Source: Streptomyces sp. CB01373 | Lineage (GTDB): Bacteria > Actinomycetota > Actinomycetes > Streptomycetales > Streptomycetaceae | Length of the DNA stretch: 64,000 nt | Assembly (NCBI RefSeq): GCF_002803075.1 | Contig: NZ_NNBK01000016.1 | Span: forward strand, 150,294 to 214,293 | Reading direction: 5' to 3' | Shown here: piece after piece, positions 1-7,932 of the stretch | How positions within the stretch are numbered: position 1 is the first letter of the stretch | Layout of the letters: the number at the start of each line of letters is the position of its first letter | Made by a program: the position numbers and the translations under genes | The notes under the pieces: model-generated | Databases searched by the model: none | Told to the model about the DNA's origin: nothing | The model's input: only the letters and a program-made list of their open reading frames with translations

Positions 1-136
1 AACCGGAATGGTGACCCTGGTCGTAGCTCGCGTCATGGGCCGAAGCGGTCCCCGCCGCGCCGATCGCCGCGCCGCCGGCCATGACGACACCGGCCGCGGA
101 CACCGCGAAGAGGCGCTTGATGCGCTGTGCTCGCAT
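1..136 (-). CDS. glycine-rich secreted protein, 5' end only
   Basis: The gene starts at an ATG at 136 and runs off the left edge, so only about 45 codons are visible. They encode a signal peptide beginning MRAQRIKRLFAVSAAG, a small-residue hydrophobic core and an ASA-type cleavage region, followed by D/Y/H/G residues. A strong purine-rich ribosome binding site (GGAAGGAAAGG) lies just upstream. The signal peptide closely matches that of the glycine/tyrosine-rich exported protein at 25713-26159 (MQAQRLKHLFAVTAAG), so the two are paralogues. The function is unknown; a cell-surface or matrix role is inferred only from composition. Confidence 0.75.
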   Translation of the reverse strand, partial: MRAQRIKRLFAVSAAGVVMAGGAAIGAAGTASAHDASYDQGHHSG

Positions 137-647
137 GGGTAATACCTTTCCTTCCATCGCCTCGCGCAATGGAACCGCGCGAGATTGATGGCCGCGCCCG
201 CCATATGAGATGCAGCGGCGCGGTCTTAGGCGTCACCGCTGGATTGATGAGAAGCACGTCCCGGGCTCCGATGCCGCCATGCCGCCCGCCCAGGTTCCAC
301 GGGCGAGCGCCGCGACCACGGGCCCCCACTGAGGAGACTCGCCGGACGGGGCGTGCCCCGATTGCGGCTTCACTGGTAAACGCTAGTCCGTCCGCAAGTC
401 GGCATCTAGACCGTCGAGCAGATCCAGCCCGACCTGATCCTCCCCACTGGCAAGTGCAAGGGAAAAGCCCGTCCGCTGTCAGCGCCCAGGCGCCGGCAGA
501 CTTCCAGCGGGCTCCGTATGTCTACTACGGCCTGCGGGTTTCCTTCGCCCTGGCACTGCCCAGTTCGCGTACCTGGCTCGGTTGCACTGACTACGGCGCG
601 GGGGCGACGGTGGGCCTTGGCATCGATTGGCGACTCTGGGGGCTGTT
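137..647. other. intergenic region without a supported gene
   Basis: This is about 510 bp between divergent genes. Open frames exist on both strands, but they have poor codon bias and no recognisable domains. It should hold the promoters of the left glycine-rich gene and of the gene starting at 648. No clear terminator, RNA gene or repeat was seen. Confidence 0.5.
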
Positions 648-1229
648 ATGTCAGTGGAGCCAGTTATGTTGCTGGGCATGACAAGTTGGATCGACTGCGG
701 CGTCATGGCGTGGGCGGGAGAAGAACGGTGCCGGGACGACGAAACCGTCCTGGTCTACTTCAAGGGGACCAGCCTGGCCGCCATGGCGGAAGGCCTGTCC
801 GCGCAGCAGCGGCCGCCGTTCGCCTACGGCAACGACACTGCACCCAGCGACTGGGGCGTGATCGTGCACCACATGTTCAACCGCGACGACTACGACGAGA
901 TCGATTACCGCGAGCTGTGCCCCCAGGGCGCTGAGCTGATGGTGTTCGTTCCCAACCCGTGCGTTGCCAAGGCCCACGGACCCAAGGCGTACCACTACAA
1001 GGACGGCCAGATATCGTCCTGCATCGACTACGAGGATCCCGACTACGTCGGAGAGTACTGGCCCAACAAGATGGCCCCCCTCATCACGGCGGCCGGACTG
1101 GACCACCAGAACGAGACCTACGAGGAGCAGCTGACCCAGCTGATCTGTGACCACCTGGGGCTGCCCGCACTGGATCGCGCCACCATCACGGTGGACCGCG
1201 ACCTGGTGGCCTCCTACTCCTACTTCTAG
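648..1229 (+). CDS. uncharacterised protein, 193 aa
   Basis: I do not recognise this family. From about codon 11 the frame shows strong G/C third-position bias typical of real Streptomyces genes. The product is acidic and rich in Tyr, Asp and Trp, has no signal peptide or membrane segment, and contains paired motifs such as HHMFNRDDYDEIDY and PDYVGEYWP. The start at 648 was chosen because GGGGG lies five bases upstream; ATGs at 666 and 678 are in frame, and 678 could be the true start since coding bias strengthens there. It is flanked by small secreted-protein genes with no operon partner. It looks like a soluble orphan protein. Confidence 0.7.
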   Translation: MSVEPVMLLGMTSWIDCGVMAWAGEERCRDDETVLVYFKGTSLAAMAEGLSAQQRPPFAYGNDTAPSDWGVIVHHMFNRDDYDEIDYRELCPQGAELMVFVPNPCVAKAHGPKAYHYKDGQISSCIDYEDPDYVGEYWPNKMAPLITAAGLDHQNETYEEQLTQLICDHLGLPALDRATITVDRDLVASYSYF

Positions 1230-1428
1230 GACTAGAAGGAGCCGGGCTCTCATCACTGTCCCCGGATGAACGTGTGTAGCTCCCGTCCCTCAGGCCGGCT
1301 GGCGTCCGGGGTCAGCTCACGGCGGTTCCAGGGTCTGTCCGACGGGTCGGCACAGTCCCTGCGACTCTCCCGACTACGCTCGCGCGGGAGCGCCCCGCGG
1401 CGCGTGGCTGCGGGACGCCTTGTGGGGT

Positions 1429-1683
1429 TCAGTCGACCGGCTGCCCGTCGTACTTACCGCCCTTGCAGGGGCTGCCCGGCAAGTCGATCCGGGGCGTTCC
1501 GCCGCCGTCAACGCACTGATAGTGCTGGCGGGTGCGGGGTCGGTGACGCGACCCGTCGGACAGGTCCTGGACGAAGCCACTTGGCACCCGCACGATGACC
1601 ACGGTCCCCGGCCCAATCGAGCAGCCGCCCGCCAAGGTTCCGGCTCGGGGCCCGGCGTCACGGCAGCCAAGCGGATGCCTCAC
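1429..1683 (-). pseudogene. possible remnant of a small secreted Cys/Gly protein
   Basis: The C-terminal part of this frame reads CVDGGG, then CKGGKYDGQPVD. It resembles the C-terminal CNGGKYGG of the small secreted protein encoded on the opposite strand at 1809-2018. The upstream part lacks a signal peptide and is Arg/Pro-rich, and no alternative frame restores one. It may be a decayed copy or chance similarity; confidence is low. Confidence 0.3.
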
Positions 1684-1808
1684 TCAACAGGGCTTCAACG
1701 GCACCGAGTTCATTCGCGGAAATGGATCCCGATGCCTCAAGATGCGCGCCCCGGCCGTCGCAGTGACACTGAAAGGACGTCTGGGCAAGCGCCGAAAGGA
1801 GCCACCCT

Positions 1809-2018
1809 ATGCGTATTCGACGCGCTGTCACCGCCGCCCTCGCCGCGGCCGCCCTCGCCGGGCTCGGCGTCGTCAACGCCGCGACTGCCCAGGCCGCTCC
1901 GCCCCGCATCAGCTGGGGCGACTGCACCTCCAACGGCGGTTATGTGGTGAACCCGTCTCCCAGCGCCTACGTCTGTAACGGCGGGAAGTACGGCGGAGCG
2001 GCCATCACGTCGATGTAG
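1809..2018 (+). CDS. small secreted protein, 69 aa
   Basis: A typical Sec signal peptide (MRIRRAVTAALAAAAL, cleavage near AQA-AP) precedes a mature peptide of about 40 residues with two cysteines (WGDC and VCNGGKY) that could form one disulfide. AAAGGAG lies at about 1795-1801, well placed for the ATG at 1809. Many streptomycetes encode short exported Cys/Gly peptides of this general form, but I cannot assign a role. It stands alone between the 648-1229 gene and the DUF4142 gene. Confidence 0.75.
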   Translation: MRIRRAVTAALAAAALAGLGVVNAATAQAAPPRISWGDCTSNGGYVVNPSPSAYVCNGGKYGGAAITSM

Positions 2019-2155
2019 GCACGGCCCACGGACTGCCCGAGCTGCCTGAGACGACCCCGGCCGGAGGCGAGCGCCCTGGCCGGGGCCCTGCAGGACCTTC
2101 GCGCAAAGAGGACGGAGTTTCCCCGAGGCTTGCACGTGCGACCTGTGGAGGACTC

Positions 2156-2704
2156 ATGCACACGACTCGATCCCGTGCCCGTTTCGCCGCCGTCTGCGCC
2201 ACCACCCTGTGCGTCACGGGTGCCCTGTCGCTCCCGGCCCTCGCTTCGTCGTCGCCCTCGCCGTCGGCGGTCTCCAGGCTGGACAAGCAGTTCCTGACCG
2301 CGGCCCATCAGGGAAACCTCTGGGAGATCACGACCAGTGAGCAGGCTCAGAGCGCCGCAACCACCGCCTGCGTCAAACGAGTCGGCGTGGACTTCATCCG
2401 CGACCACCGCACCCTCGACGCCGCTGTCGTGAAGACCGCGACCCGGCTCGGCGTGGTACTGCCGTCCACGCAGACGGACGCGCAGCTGAGGCAGACCGCC
2501 GCCCTCAAGCGCCTCGCCGGGACAGCCGCGTACGACACCGCGTGGCTCAAGGCCCAGTACCCCGCCCACGTGCAGACCCTCGCGCTCATCGACAAGGAGA
2601 TCGCCACGGGCGCCAACCCCGTCGTCAAGTCCCTGGCCAAGAGCGCCCGCCCGGTGGTCGCACGCCACACCGGGATGGTCGACCACGGCGTGTGCCACGC
2701 GTAG
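2156..2704 (+). CDS. secreted DUF4142 (ferritin-like) protein
   Basis: The product is 182 aa with an N-terminal signal peptide (residues 1-31, ending SLPALAS) and a helical domain starting LDKQFLTAAHQGNLWEI, the usual opening of DUF4142 proteins. The His residues of FIRDHR and VARHTGM fit the ferritin-like four-helix pattern. DUF4142 proteins are exported and of unclear function, often linked to stress. A GGAGG site precedes the ATG by five bases. A hairpin just downstream (2712-2733) can end transcription. Confidence 0.85.
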   Translation: MHTTRSRARFAAVCATTLCVTGALSLPALASSSPSPSAVSRLDKQFLTAAHQGNLWEITTSEQAQSAATTACVKRVGVDFIRDHRTLDAAVVKTATRLGVVLPSTQTDAQLRQTAALKRLAGTAAYDTAWLKAQYPAHVQTLALIDKEIATGANPVVKSLAKSARPVVARHTGMVDHGVCHA

Positions 2705-2711
2705 ACGCCCG

Positions 2712-2733
2712 CCTGCTCACGGATGTGAGCAGG
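2712..2733 (+). terminator. hairpin after the DUF4142 gene
   Basis: A perfect 9-bp stem (CCTGCTCAC/GTGAGCAGG) with a four-base GGAT loop lies eight bases after the DUF4142 stop codon. No T-tract follows, as is usual in Streptomyces. Confidence 0.55.
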
Positions 2734-2734
2734 A

Positions 2735-2769
2735 GTCAGCCGGCTGATCACCGTCAGCCGGCTGATCAC
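2735..2769. repeat. tandem 17-bp repeat with palindromic core, possible operator
   Basis: Two identical copies of GTCAGCCGGCTGATCAC (2735-2751 and 2753-2769) are spaced with an 18-bp period. Each contains the 12-bp palindrome TCAGCCGGCTGA. They lie about 90-120 bp upstream of the first penicillin-binding protein gene, so a dimeric repressor or activator binding twice on nearly the same helix face is plausible. The binding protein is unknown. Confidence 0.45.
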
Positions 2770-2856
2770 TGTTCGGACACCATTCGAAAACGGACCCGCA
2801 GGCTCCCCGGCGGCCGCCTAAAGTGCGGTGGTCCGCAACGGGGAGGGAGCGCTTCC

Positions 2857-4485
2857 ATGCGCAAGGGGGTCAAGGCCGCCGTCATCGGCGGGGTGTTCGC
2901 CGCGATGGTCGGCGGGGCGGGGTACGGGACGTACAACTTCATGTCCGCGCTGAACGGGAGCACGGTCACCGGCAGCGGCCCGGCGCCGGCCAGGACCGGG
3001 CCGCCGAGCCGTGACGAGGTGAAGGAGACCTCGGCGAAGTTCTTCGCGGCCTGGGAGAGGAACCAGCCCGCCGAAGCCGCCTCGTACACCAACTTCCCCG
3101 ATGCCGCCGAGCAGTTGCTCACGGCCTACGGACACGACGCGCACATCACCGGCGTGAGGATCACCCCCGGCACCGCCGCCGGGGCCACCGTGCCCTTCTC
3201 GGTCAAGGCCACCGTGTCGTACGACGGGAAGTCCAAGCCGCTGGCCTACGCCGGCCGGCTGACCGTCGTACGCGGCGTGTCCACCCACCAGCCGCTGGTC
3301 GACTGGCAGCCCTCCGTCGTCCACCCCGACCTGGTCAAGGGCGACACGCTCGTCACCGCGGAGTCGGCGTCACCGCCGATCGAAGCCGTCGACCGCAACG
3401 GCGTCGTGCTGACCAAGGACGAGTACCCCTCGCTCGGGCCGATCCTGGACGAGCTGCGGGCCAAGTACGGCGACAAGGCGGGCGGCGAGCCGGCGGTCGA
3501 GCTGAGCATCCTGCACGAGGACTCCGGCGCCGCCGCCGAGACCCCGCTGGTCACCCTCGCCAAGGGCCGGCCGGGCAAGCTGCGCACCACCCTCAGCGCG
3601 AGCGCGCAGGCGGCGGCCGAGCAGGCCGTGCAGCGGTACGCCGAGTCGTCCGTGGTCGCCGTGAAGCCGTCCACCGGCGAGGTGCTCGCGGTCGCCAACC
3701 ACCGGAGCGACGGCTTCAACGCGGCCTTCCTCGGCCGGCTCGCGCCCGGCTCCACCATGAAGATCATCAGCGCGGCCACCCTCATCGACAACGGGCTCAC
3801 GAAGGCCGCCGGGCCCGCGCCCTGCCCGAACGAGGCGGTGTGGCAGAGCCAGACCTTCCACAACCTCAAGAACATGCCGCCCAACGAGAACGCCACCCTC
3901 TCGGAGAGCTTCGCCCGGTCCTGCAACACGGCGTTCGTGAAGTACGCGGACGACGTGCAGGTGGACTCCCTGACCAGGGAGGCCGAGGAGCGCTTCGGGC
4001 TCGGCCGGGACAACTGGAAGGTCGGCATACCCTCCTTCGACGGCTCCGTCCCCGCCTCCGGCGGCCCGGACACCGCCGCCAACCTGATCGGCCAGGGCCA
4101 GGTCCAGATGAGCCCGCTGAACATGGCGTCGGTGACGGCGACCGCGATGACCGGCGCCTTCCGCCAGCCCGTCATCGTGTCCTCCACGCTCGACGGCCGC
4201 CCACTGGCCCAGGCCCGGGGCCTGTCGGCGGGCACGGTCACCCAGCTGCGGCAGATGATGTACCGCACCGCCACGAGCGGCACCGCCGCCCAGGCGATGT
4301 CCGGACTCGGCGGCAGCATCGGCGCGAAGACCGGCTCCGCCGAGGTGGACGGCCAGGACAGGTCCAACAGCTGGTTCACCGGTTACCGCAACGACATGGC
4401 CGCGGCCGCCGTCACCCAGGAGGGCGGCCACGGAGGCGACGCGGCGGGCCCGATCGTGGCGTCCGTCCTCCGCACGGCCGGCTGA
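2857..4485 (+). CDS. class B penicillin-binding protein (transpeptidase), copy 1
   Basis: The product is 542 aa and membrane-anchored: one N-terminal membrane segment (about residues 5-25), an NTF2-like MecA_N-type domain (about 50-160), a linker/dimerisation region, then a transpeptidase domain. The catalytic motifs are intact: S299-T-M-K302, S355-C-N357 and K491-T-G493. This class cross-links peptidoglycan outside the membrane and is targeted by beta-lactams. The ATG at 2857 was chosen because GGGAGGGAGC precedes it and the membrane segment follows; the frame is open further upstream but without coding character. A homologous PBP follows after 166 bp. By gene order I recall this as the SCO3156/SCO3157 pair. 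Confidence 0.92.
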   Translation: MRKGVKAAVIGGVFAAMVGGAGYGTYNFMSALNGSTVTGSGPAPARTGPPSRDEVKETSAKFFAAWERNQPAEAASYTNFPDAAEQLLTAYGHDAHITGVRITPGTAAGATVPFSVKATVSYDGKSKPLAYAGRLTVVRGVSTHQPLVDWQPSVVHPDLVKGDTLVTAESASPPIEAVDRNGVVLTKDEYPSLGPILDELRAKYGDKAGGEPAVELSILHEDSGAAAETPLVTLAKGRPGKLRTTLSASAQAAAEQAVQRYAESSVVAVKPSTGEVLAVANHRSDGFNAAFLGRLAPGSTMKIISAATLIDNGLTKAAGPAPCPNEAVWQSQTFHNLKNMPPNENATLSESFARSCNTAFVKYADDVQVDSLTREAEERFGLGRDNWKVGIPSFDGSVPASGGPDTAANLIGQGQVQMSPLNMASVTATAMTGAFRQPVIVSSTLDGRPLAQARGLSAGTVTQLRQMMYRTATSGTAAQAMSGLGGSIGAKTGSAEVDGQDRSNSWFTGYRNDMAAAAVTQEGGHGGDAAGPIVASVLRTAG

Positions 4486-4651
4486 CCGCCGCACACCCCT
4501 GCCCGCACGGCCGGACCGCGTCACGCGCCCGGTCCGGACCCCGCCCCCTGGGTGCACCCGCGGGAAGAAGCCCTAGGGTGGGGCCGTCATTGAGGATCGT
4601 GGGGCAGTGGGGCAGCGGGGGCCCCGGGGGATTGGCGGAGGACGGAAGGCA

Positions 4652-6322
4652 GTGGGGAACAGAAGGCGCGTCGCCGAGCGACGGAAGACGACTCCGGCCA
4701 TGGTCGGCGGGGTGATCGCCGTCGTCGTCGGCGGGGCCGGCATCGGCGCCTACGCGCTGTACGGCGGCGGTGCGGCCGCCGACGACCGGCCGCAGACCAC
4801 GGCCGCGCGCGGGCCGGAGAAGAAGACCGGTCCGCTGTCGGCGGCCGAGGTGCAGACCACGGCCGAGGGATTCCTGGCGGCCTGGCAGCAGGGCAAGCCC
4901 GCCGAGGCGGCCGCCGCGACCAGCGACGCCACGGCGGCCACCGGCCTGCTCACCGCATACGCCAAGGACGCGTATCTGAAGGACGTCACCCTGACCGCGG
5001 GCACCGCCGCGGGCGACAAGGTGCCGTTCTCCGTGAAGGCCACGGTGTCCTACAAGGGACTGACCAAGCCGCTGGCGTACGACAGCACGCTGACCGTCGT
5101 GCGGGGCGCCACGGACGGCGAACCGGTCGTGGCCTGGCACGCCGCCGTCGTCCACCCCGACCTGAAGGACGGCGACACCCTCGTCACCGGCGAGTCCGGC
5201 ACACCGCCGGTCAAGGCCCTGGACCGGAACGGCGCGGAGATGGCCACCGCCACGTACCCGTCGCTGGGCCCGGTCCTGGACGGACTGCGCGAGAAGTACG
5301 GCGCGACGGCCGGCGGCAGCGCGGGCGTGGAGCTGCGCGTGATCCGCGGCAAGGAGTCGAAGAAGGCGGACCTGTCCGACAAGACGCTCGTCGAGCTGAG
5401 CAAGGGCACCCCGGGGACGGTGAAGACGACACTGAGCCCGTCCCTCCAGGCGGCGGCCGAGAAGGAGGTGTCGAGGACCGACCGGGCCTCGGTGGTCGTG
5501 ATGCGCCCGTCGACCGGCGAGATCCTCGCGGTGGCGAACTCCAACCGCGGCTTCAACACCGCCTTCCTCGGTTCCCTCGCCCCCGGCTCCACGATGAAGG
5601 TCATCACCTCGTCGCTGCTCTTCGAGAAGGACCTGGCCTCGGCGAACAAGCCGCACCCCTGCCCGAAGACGTTCTCCTACGGCGGCTGGAAGTTCCACAA
5701 CGACAAGGACTTCGAGATCAAGGGCGGCACCTTCAAGGCCAGCTTCGCCCGCTCCTGCAACACGGCCTTCATCAGCCAGGCGAAGAAGCTGAAGGACTCC
5801 GACCTGACCCAGCAGGCCCAGCAGGTCTTCGGCCTGGCGATGGACAACTGGGCGATCGGTGTGCCGTCCTTCGACGGCGCGGTCCCGGTGCAGACGGCAG
5901 CCCCGATGGGTGCCTCGCTCATCGGGCAGGGCGGGGTCCGCATGAACCCGCTGAACATGGCGTCGGTGGCCTCGACGGTCAAGGCGGGCGTCTTCCACCA
6001 GCCGTACCTGGTCTCCCCGGACACCGACCACCGCAAGCTGGCCACGGCCTCCCGGACGATGTCCGCCTCCACCCTGTCCCAGCTGCGCGAGGTGATGCAG
6101 TACACCGCCGCGTACGGGACGGCCGCCGAGGCCATGGCCGGACTCGGCCCGGACTACGGCGCGAAGACGGGTTCCGCCGAGGTGGACAACCAGGAGAAGG
6201 CCAACGGCTGGTTCACCGCATACCGGGGCGACCTCGCGGCCGCGGGCGTCGTGCAGGCGGGCGGCCACGGCGGCGACACGGCCGGTCCGATAGTGGCGTC
6301 CCTGCTGAAGGCCGGGAGCTGA
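4652..6322 (+). CDS. class B penicillin-binding protein (transpeptidase), copy 2
   Basis: The product is 556 aa and a close paralogue of its upstream neighbour, with the same order of membrane segment (about 18-38), NTF2-like domain and transpeptidase domain. The motifs are S313-T-M-K316, S368-C-N370 and K505-T-G507. The GTG at 4652 was chosen because GGAAGG sits just upstream and the Arg-rich pre-membrane segment follows; an earlier in-frame GTG exists at 4607. The pair arose by tandem duplication and probably acts in the same wall-building process. The gene is convergent with ssgE; a GC-rich inverted repeat (6346-6355/6373-6382) between them overlaps the 3' end of ssgE and may terminate both. 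Confidence 0.92.
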   Translation: MGNRRRVAERRKTTPAMVGGVIAVVVGGAGIGAYALYGGGAAADDRPQTTAARGPEKKTGPLSAAEVQTTAEGFLAAWQQGKPAEAAAATSDATAATGLLTAYAKDAYLKDVTLTAGTAAGDKVPFSVKATVSYKGLTKPLAYDSTLTVVRGATDGEPVVAWHAAVVHPDLKDGDTLVTGESGTPPVKALDRNGAEMATATYPSLGPVLDGLREKYGATAGGSAGVELRVIRGKESKKADLSDKTLVELSKGTPGTVKTTLSPSLQAAAEKEVSRTDRASVVVMRPSTGEILAVANSNRGFNTAFLGSLAPGSTMKVITSSLLFEKDLASANKPHPCPKTFSYGGWKFHNDKDFEIKGGTFKASFARSCNTAFISQAKKLKDSDLTQQAQQVFGLAMDNWAIGVPSFDGAVPVQTAAPMGASLIGQGGVRMNPLNMASVASTVKAGVFHQPYLVSPDTDHRKLATASRTMSASTLSQLREVMQYTAAYGTAAEAMAGLGPDYGAKTGSAEVDNQEKANGWFTAYRGDLAAAGVVQAGGHGGDTAGPIVASLLKAGS

Positions 6323-6356
6323 CGGCGGCCGGACACACCTTCAGGCACCGGCGGCG

Positions 6357-6710
6357 TCACCCGTGGGCGACCGCCGCCGGTGACGCCCGGTAGGTCCGCT
6401 TCAGGAACCTGAGAACCGCCTTCGTATCGAGCTGCACCACCGAGACACCGCGCGTGGAGTGGAACTCGATCACGGCCTGCACCCGCCCGCAGGGCCACAC
6501 CCGCACGTCACCGCTGCCGGCCGGGGCACGCAGCCCCTGTTCCAGCAGCGACCGCGGGAAGGTCCACTCGTGCGGGCCGGGCAGGTCGACCATGACGGCG
6601 CGCGGATCCTGAAGGGAGTCGTAGCGAAGAACGACCGGAACGGCCCCGACATCATCGGGCACGTCTTCGGTGAAGATGTGGGCTCGTGCGTGCTGTTCGA
6701 CCACCGACAT
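6357..6710 (-). CDS. ssgE: SsgA-like protein (SALP), probably SsgE
   Basis: The product is 117 aa, the normal SALP length. It shows family hallmarks: VPVVLRYDSLQDPRAV near residue 25, the W-x-F-x-R-S-L-L segment, and GSGDVRVWPCG, followed by a basic C-terminal region. SALPs are actinomycete proteins that localise or time septation, spore-wall synthesis and autolytic spore separation; SsgE is linked to spore separation. The paralogue call rests on remembered gene order next to two PBPs and should be confirmed by alignment. The neighbouring PBPs make a wall-assembly role sensible. The ATG at 6710 was chosen from the conserved N-terminus. Confidence 0.85.
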   Translation of the reverse strand: MSVVEQHARAHIFTEDVPDDVGAVPVVLRYDSLQDPRAVMVDLPGPHEWTFPRSLLEQGLRAPAGSGDVRVWPCGRVQAVIEFHSTRGVSVVQLDTKAVLRFLKRTYRASPAAVAHG

Positions 6711-6838
6711 CGGACGACCCCTAACGCTGTGTGACCTGTGCGAGGGCTGGACATCCGCTTTCCCTCCAATGTCGCACATATCCAGGATTCCGCTTCCTGA
6801 ACATTCCCGGGCCGGCCACATCGACGACATCCTCGCTC

Positions 6839-6855
6839 TTGCAAGAGCTTCGCAA
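6839..6855. promoter_or_regulatory. Nur-like operator (nickel-responsive Fur-family repressor)
   Basis: The sequence TTGCAA-GAGCT-TCGCAA matches the Streptomyces Nur box (tTGCaa-N5-ttGCAA) at all but one position. It overlaps the expected -35 position of the downstream transporter promoter, which suits nickel-dependent repression. Confidence 0.6.
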
Positions 6856-6863
6856 CAAGCCCT

Positions 6864-6869
6864 TATCAT
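6864..6869 (+). promoter_or_regulatory. -10 element of a probable leaderless promoter
   Basis: TATCAT ends six bases before the GTG start at 6876, and no ribosome binding site is present. The TTGCAA at 6839-6844 could serve as the -35 with a 19-bp spacer. The transcript would start at or next to the start codon. Confidence 0.5.
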
Positions 6870-6875
6870 CGAACG

Positions 6876-7931
6876 GTGCATGTGCCTGACGGATTCATCA
6901 ACGCCCCCACCTCCGCCGTCGCCGGAGTCGTCGCCGCCGGCGCCGTCGCCGTGAGCCTGCGCGGTGCGCGCCGGGAACTCGACGAACGGACCGCGCCGCT
7001 GGCCGGTCTCGTCGCGGCGTTCATCTTCGCCGTGCAGATGCTGAACTTCCCCGTCGCGGCCGGCACCAGCGGCCACCTCCTCGGCGGGGCACTGGCCGCG
7101 ATACTCGTGGGCCCCTACACCGGGGTCCTGTGCGTCAGCGTCGTCCTGCTCATGCAGGGCATCCTCTTCGCCGACGGCGGCCTGACCGCGCTCGGCGTCA
7201 ACATCACCGACATGGCGATCGTCACGACGGTGGTGGCCTACGCCGTCTTCCGCGGACTGGTCAAGGTGCTCCCGCGGCGCCGCAGCTCGGTCACCGCGGC
7301 CTCCTTCACCGCAGCGCTCGTCTCCGTCCCCGCCGCCGCCGTCGCCTTCACGCTGATCTACGCGGTCGGCGGCACCACCGACGTGGCGATCGGCAAGGTC
7401 GCCACCGCCATGATCGGCGTGCACGTCCTCATCGGCATCGGCGAGGCCGCGATCACCGCGCTGACCGTCGGCGCCGTCATCGCCGTACGCCCGGACCTGG
7501 TGTACGGCGCGCGCGGCCTGGAGCAGCGCCTGAAGCTGCGGGTGAACGGCGAACTCGTCGACGCCCCCGCGGCCGAGCCGGAGCCCGTGCCCGCCGCCGC
7601 CCGGTCCCACCGCAAGGTGTGGATCACCGGCCTGGTCACCTCCCTCGTCCTCGCCGGATTCGTCAGCTTCTACGCCTCGGCCGACCCCGACGGTCTGGAG
7701 AAGATCGCCCACGACCAGGGCATCGACAAGAAGGAGGAGGCGCACGCCTCCGCCGGCTCCCCGCTCGCCGACTACGGGGTGAAGGACATCGCCGACGCCC
7801 GGCTGTCCGGCGGGCTCGCGGGCGTGATCGGCGTCGGGGCGACCGTCGTCGCGGGCAGCACCGTCTTCTGGGTGGTCCGCAGGCGGCGCACGGCCGCCGA
7901 GCCGTCCGCTCCTTCCTCCCAGGCCGCCTGA
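6876..7931 (+). CDS. nikM: ECF nickel/cobalt transporter, CbiM/NikM component fused to a PDGLE (NikN-like) domain
   Basis: The product is 351 aa. It begins MHVPDGF, the metal-chelating N-terminus of CbiM/NikM substrate-binding proteins, where His2 helps bind the ion; this fixes the GTG at 6876 as the start. Six to seven membrane helices fill residues 8-210. A C-terminal PDGLE domain (membrane segments near 250-265 and 310-330, motif ADPDGLEKIA) corresponds to NikN/CbiN fused to M. It is the first gene of a three-gene operon with the Q and O components. The upstream Nur-like box and lack of a B12 element favour nickel over cobalt, by inference. Confidence 0.88.
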   Translation: MHVPDGFINAPTSAVAGVVAAGAVAVSLRGARRELDERTAPLAGLVAAFIFAVQMLNFPVAAGTSGHLLGGALAAILVGPYTGVLCVSVVLLMQGILFADGGLTALGVNITDMAIVTTVVAYAVFRGLVKVLPRRRSSVTAASFTAALVSVPAAAVAFTLIYAVGGTTDVAIGKVATAMIGVHVLIGIGEAAITALTVGAVIAVRPDLVYGARGLEQRLKLRVNGELVDAPAAEPEPVPAAARSHRKVWITGLVTSLVLAGFVSFYASADPDGLEKIAHDQGIDKKEEAHASAGSPLADYGVKDIADARLSGGLAGVIGVGATVVAGSTVFWVVRRRRTAAEPSAPSSQAA

Positions 7932-7932
7932 C

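Noticed and set aside
127..681. 184-codon frame in the left intergenic region
   Set aside because: It has a low-quality Arg/Pro-rich product, no ribosome binding site, and overlaps the start of a better gene.
4412..6268. 618-codon frame antisense to the second PBP
   Set aside because: It is a high-GC shadow frame; the plus-strand gene has all catalytic motifs.
6711..6875. Cobalamin riboswitch before the ECF transporter
   Set aside because: No B12-box-like sequence was seen, and the likely promoter sits directly at the start codon, leaving no leader.
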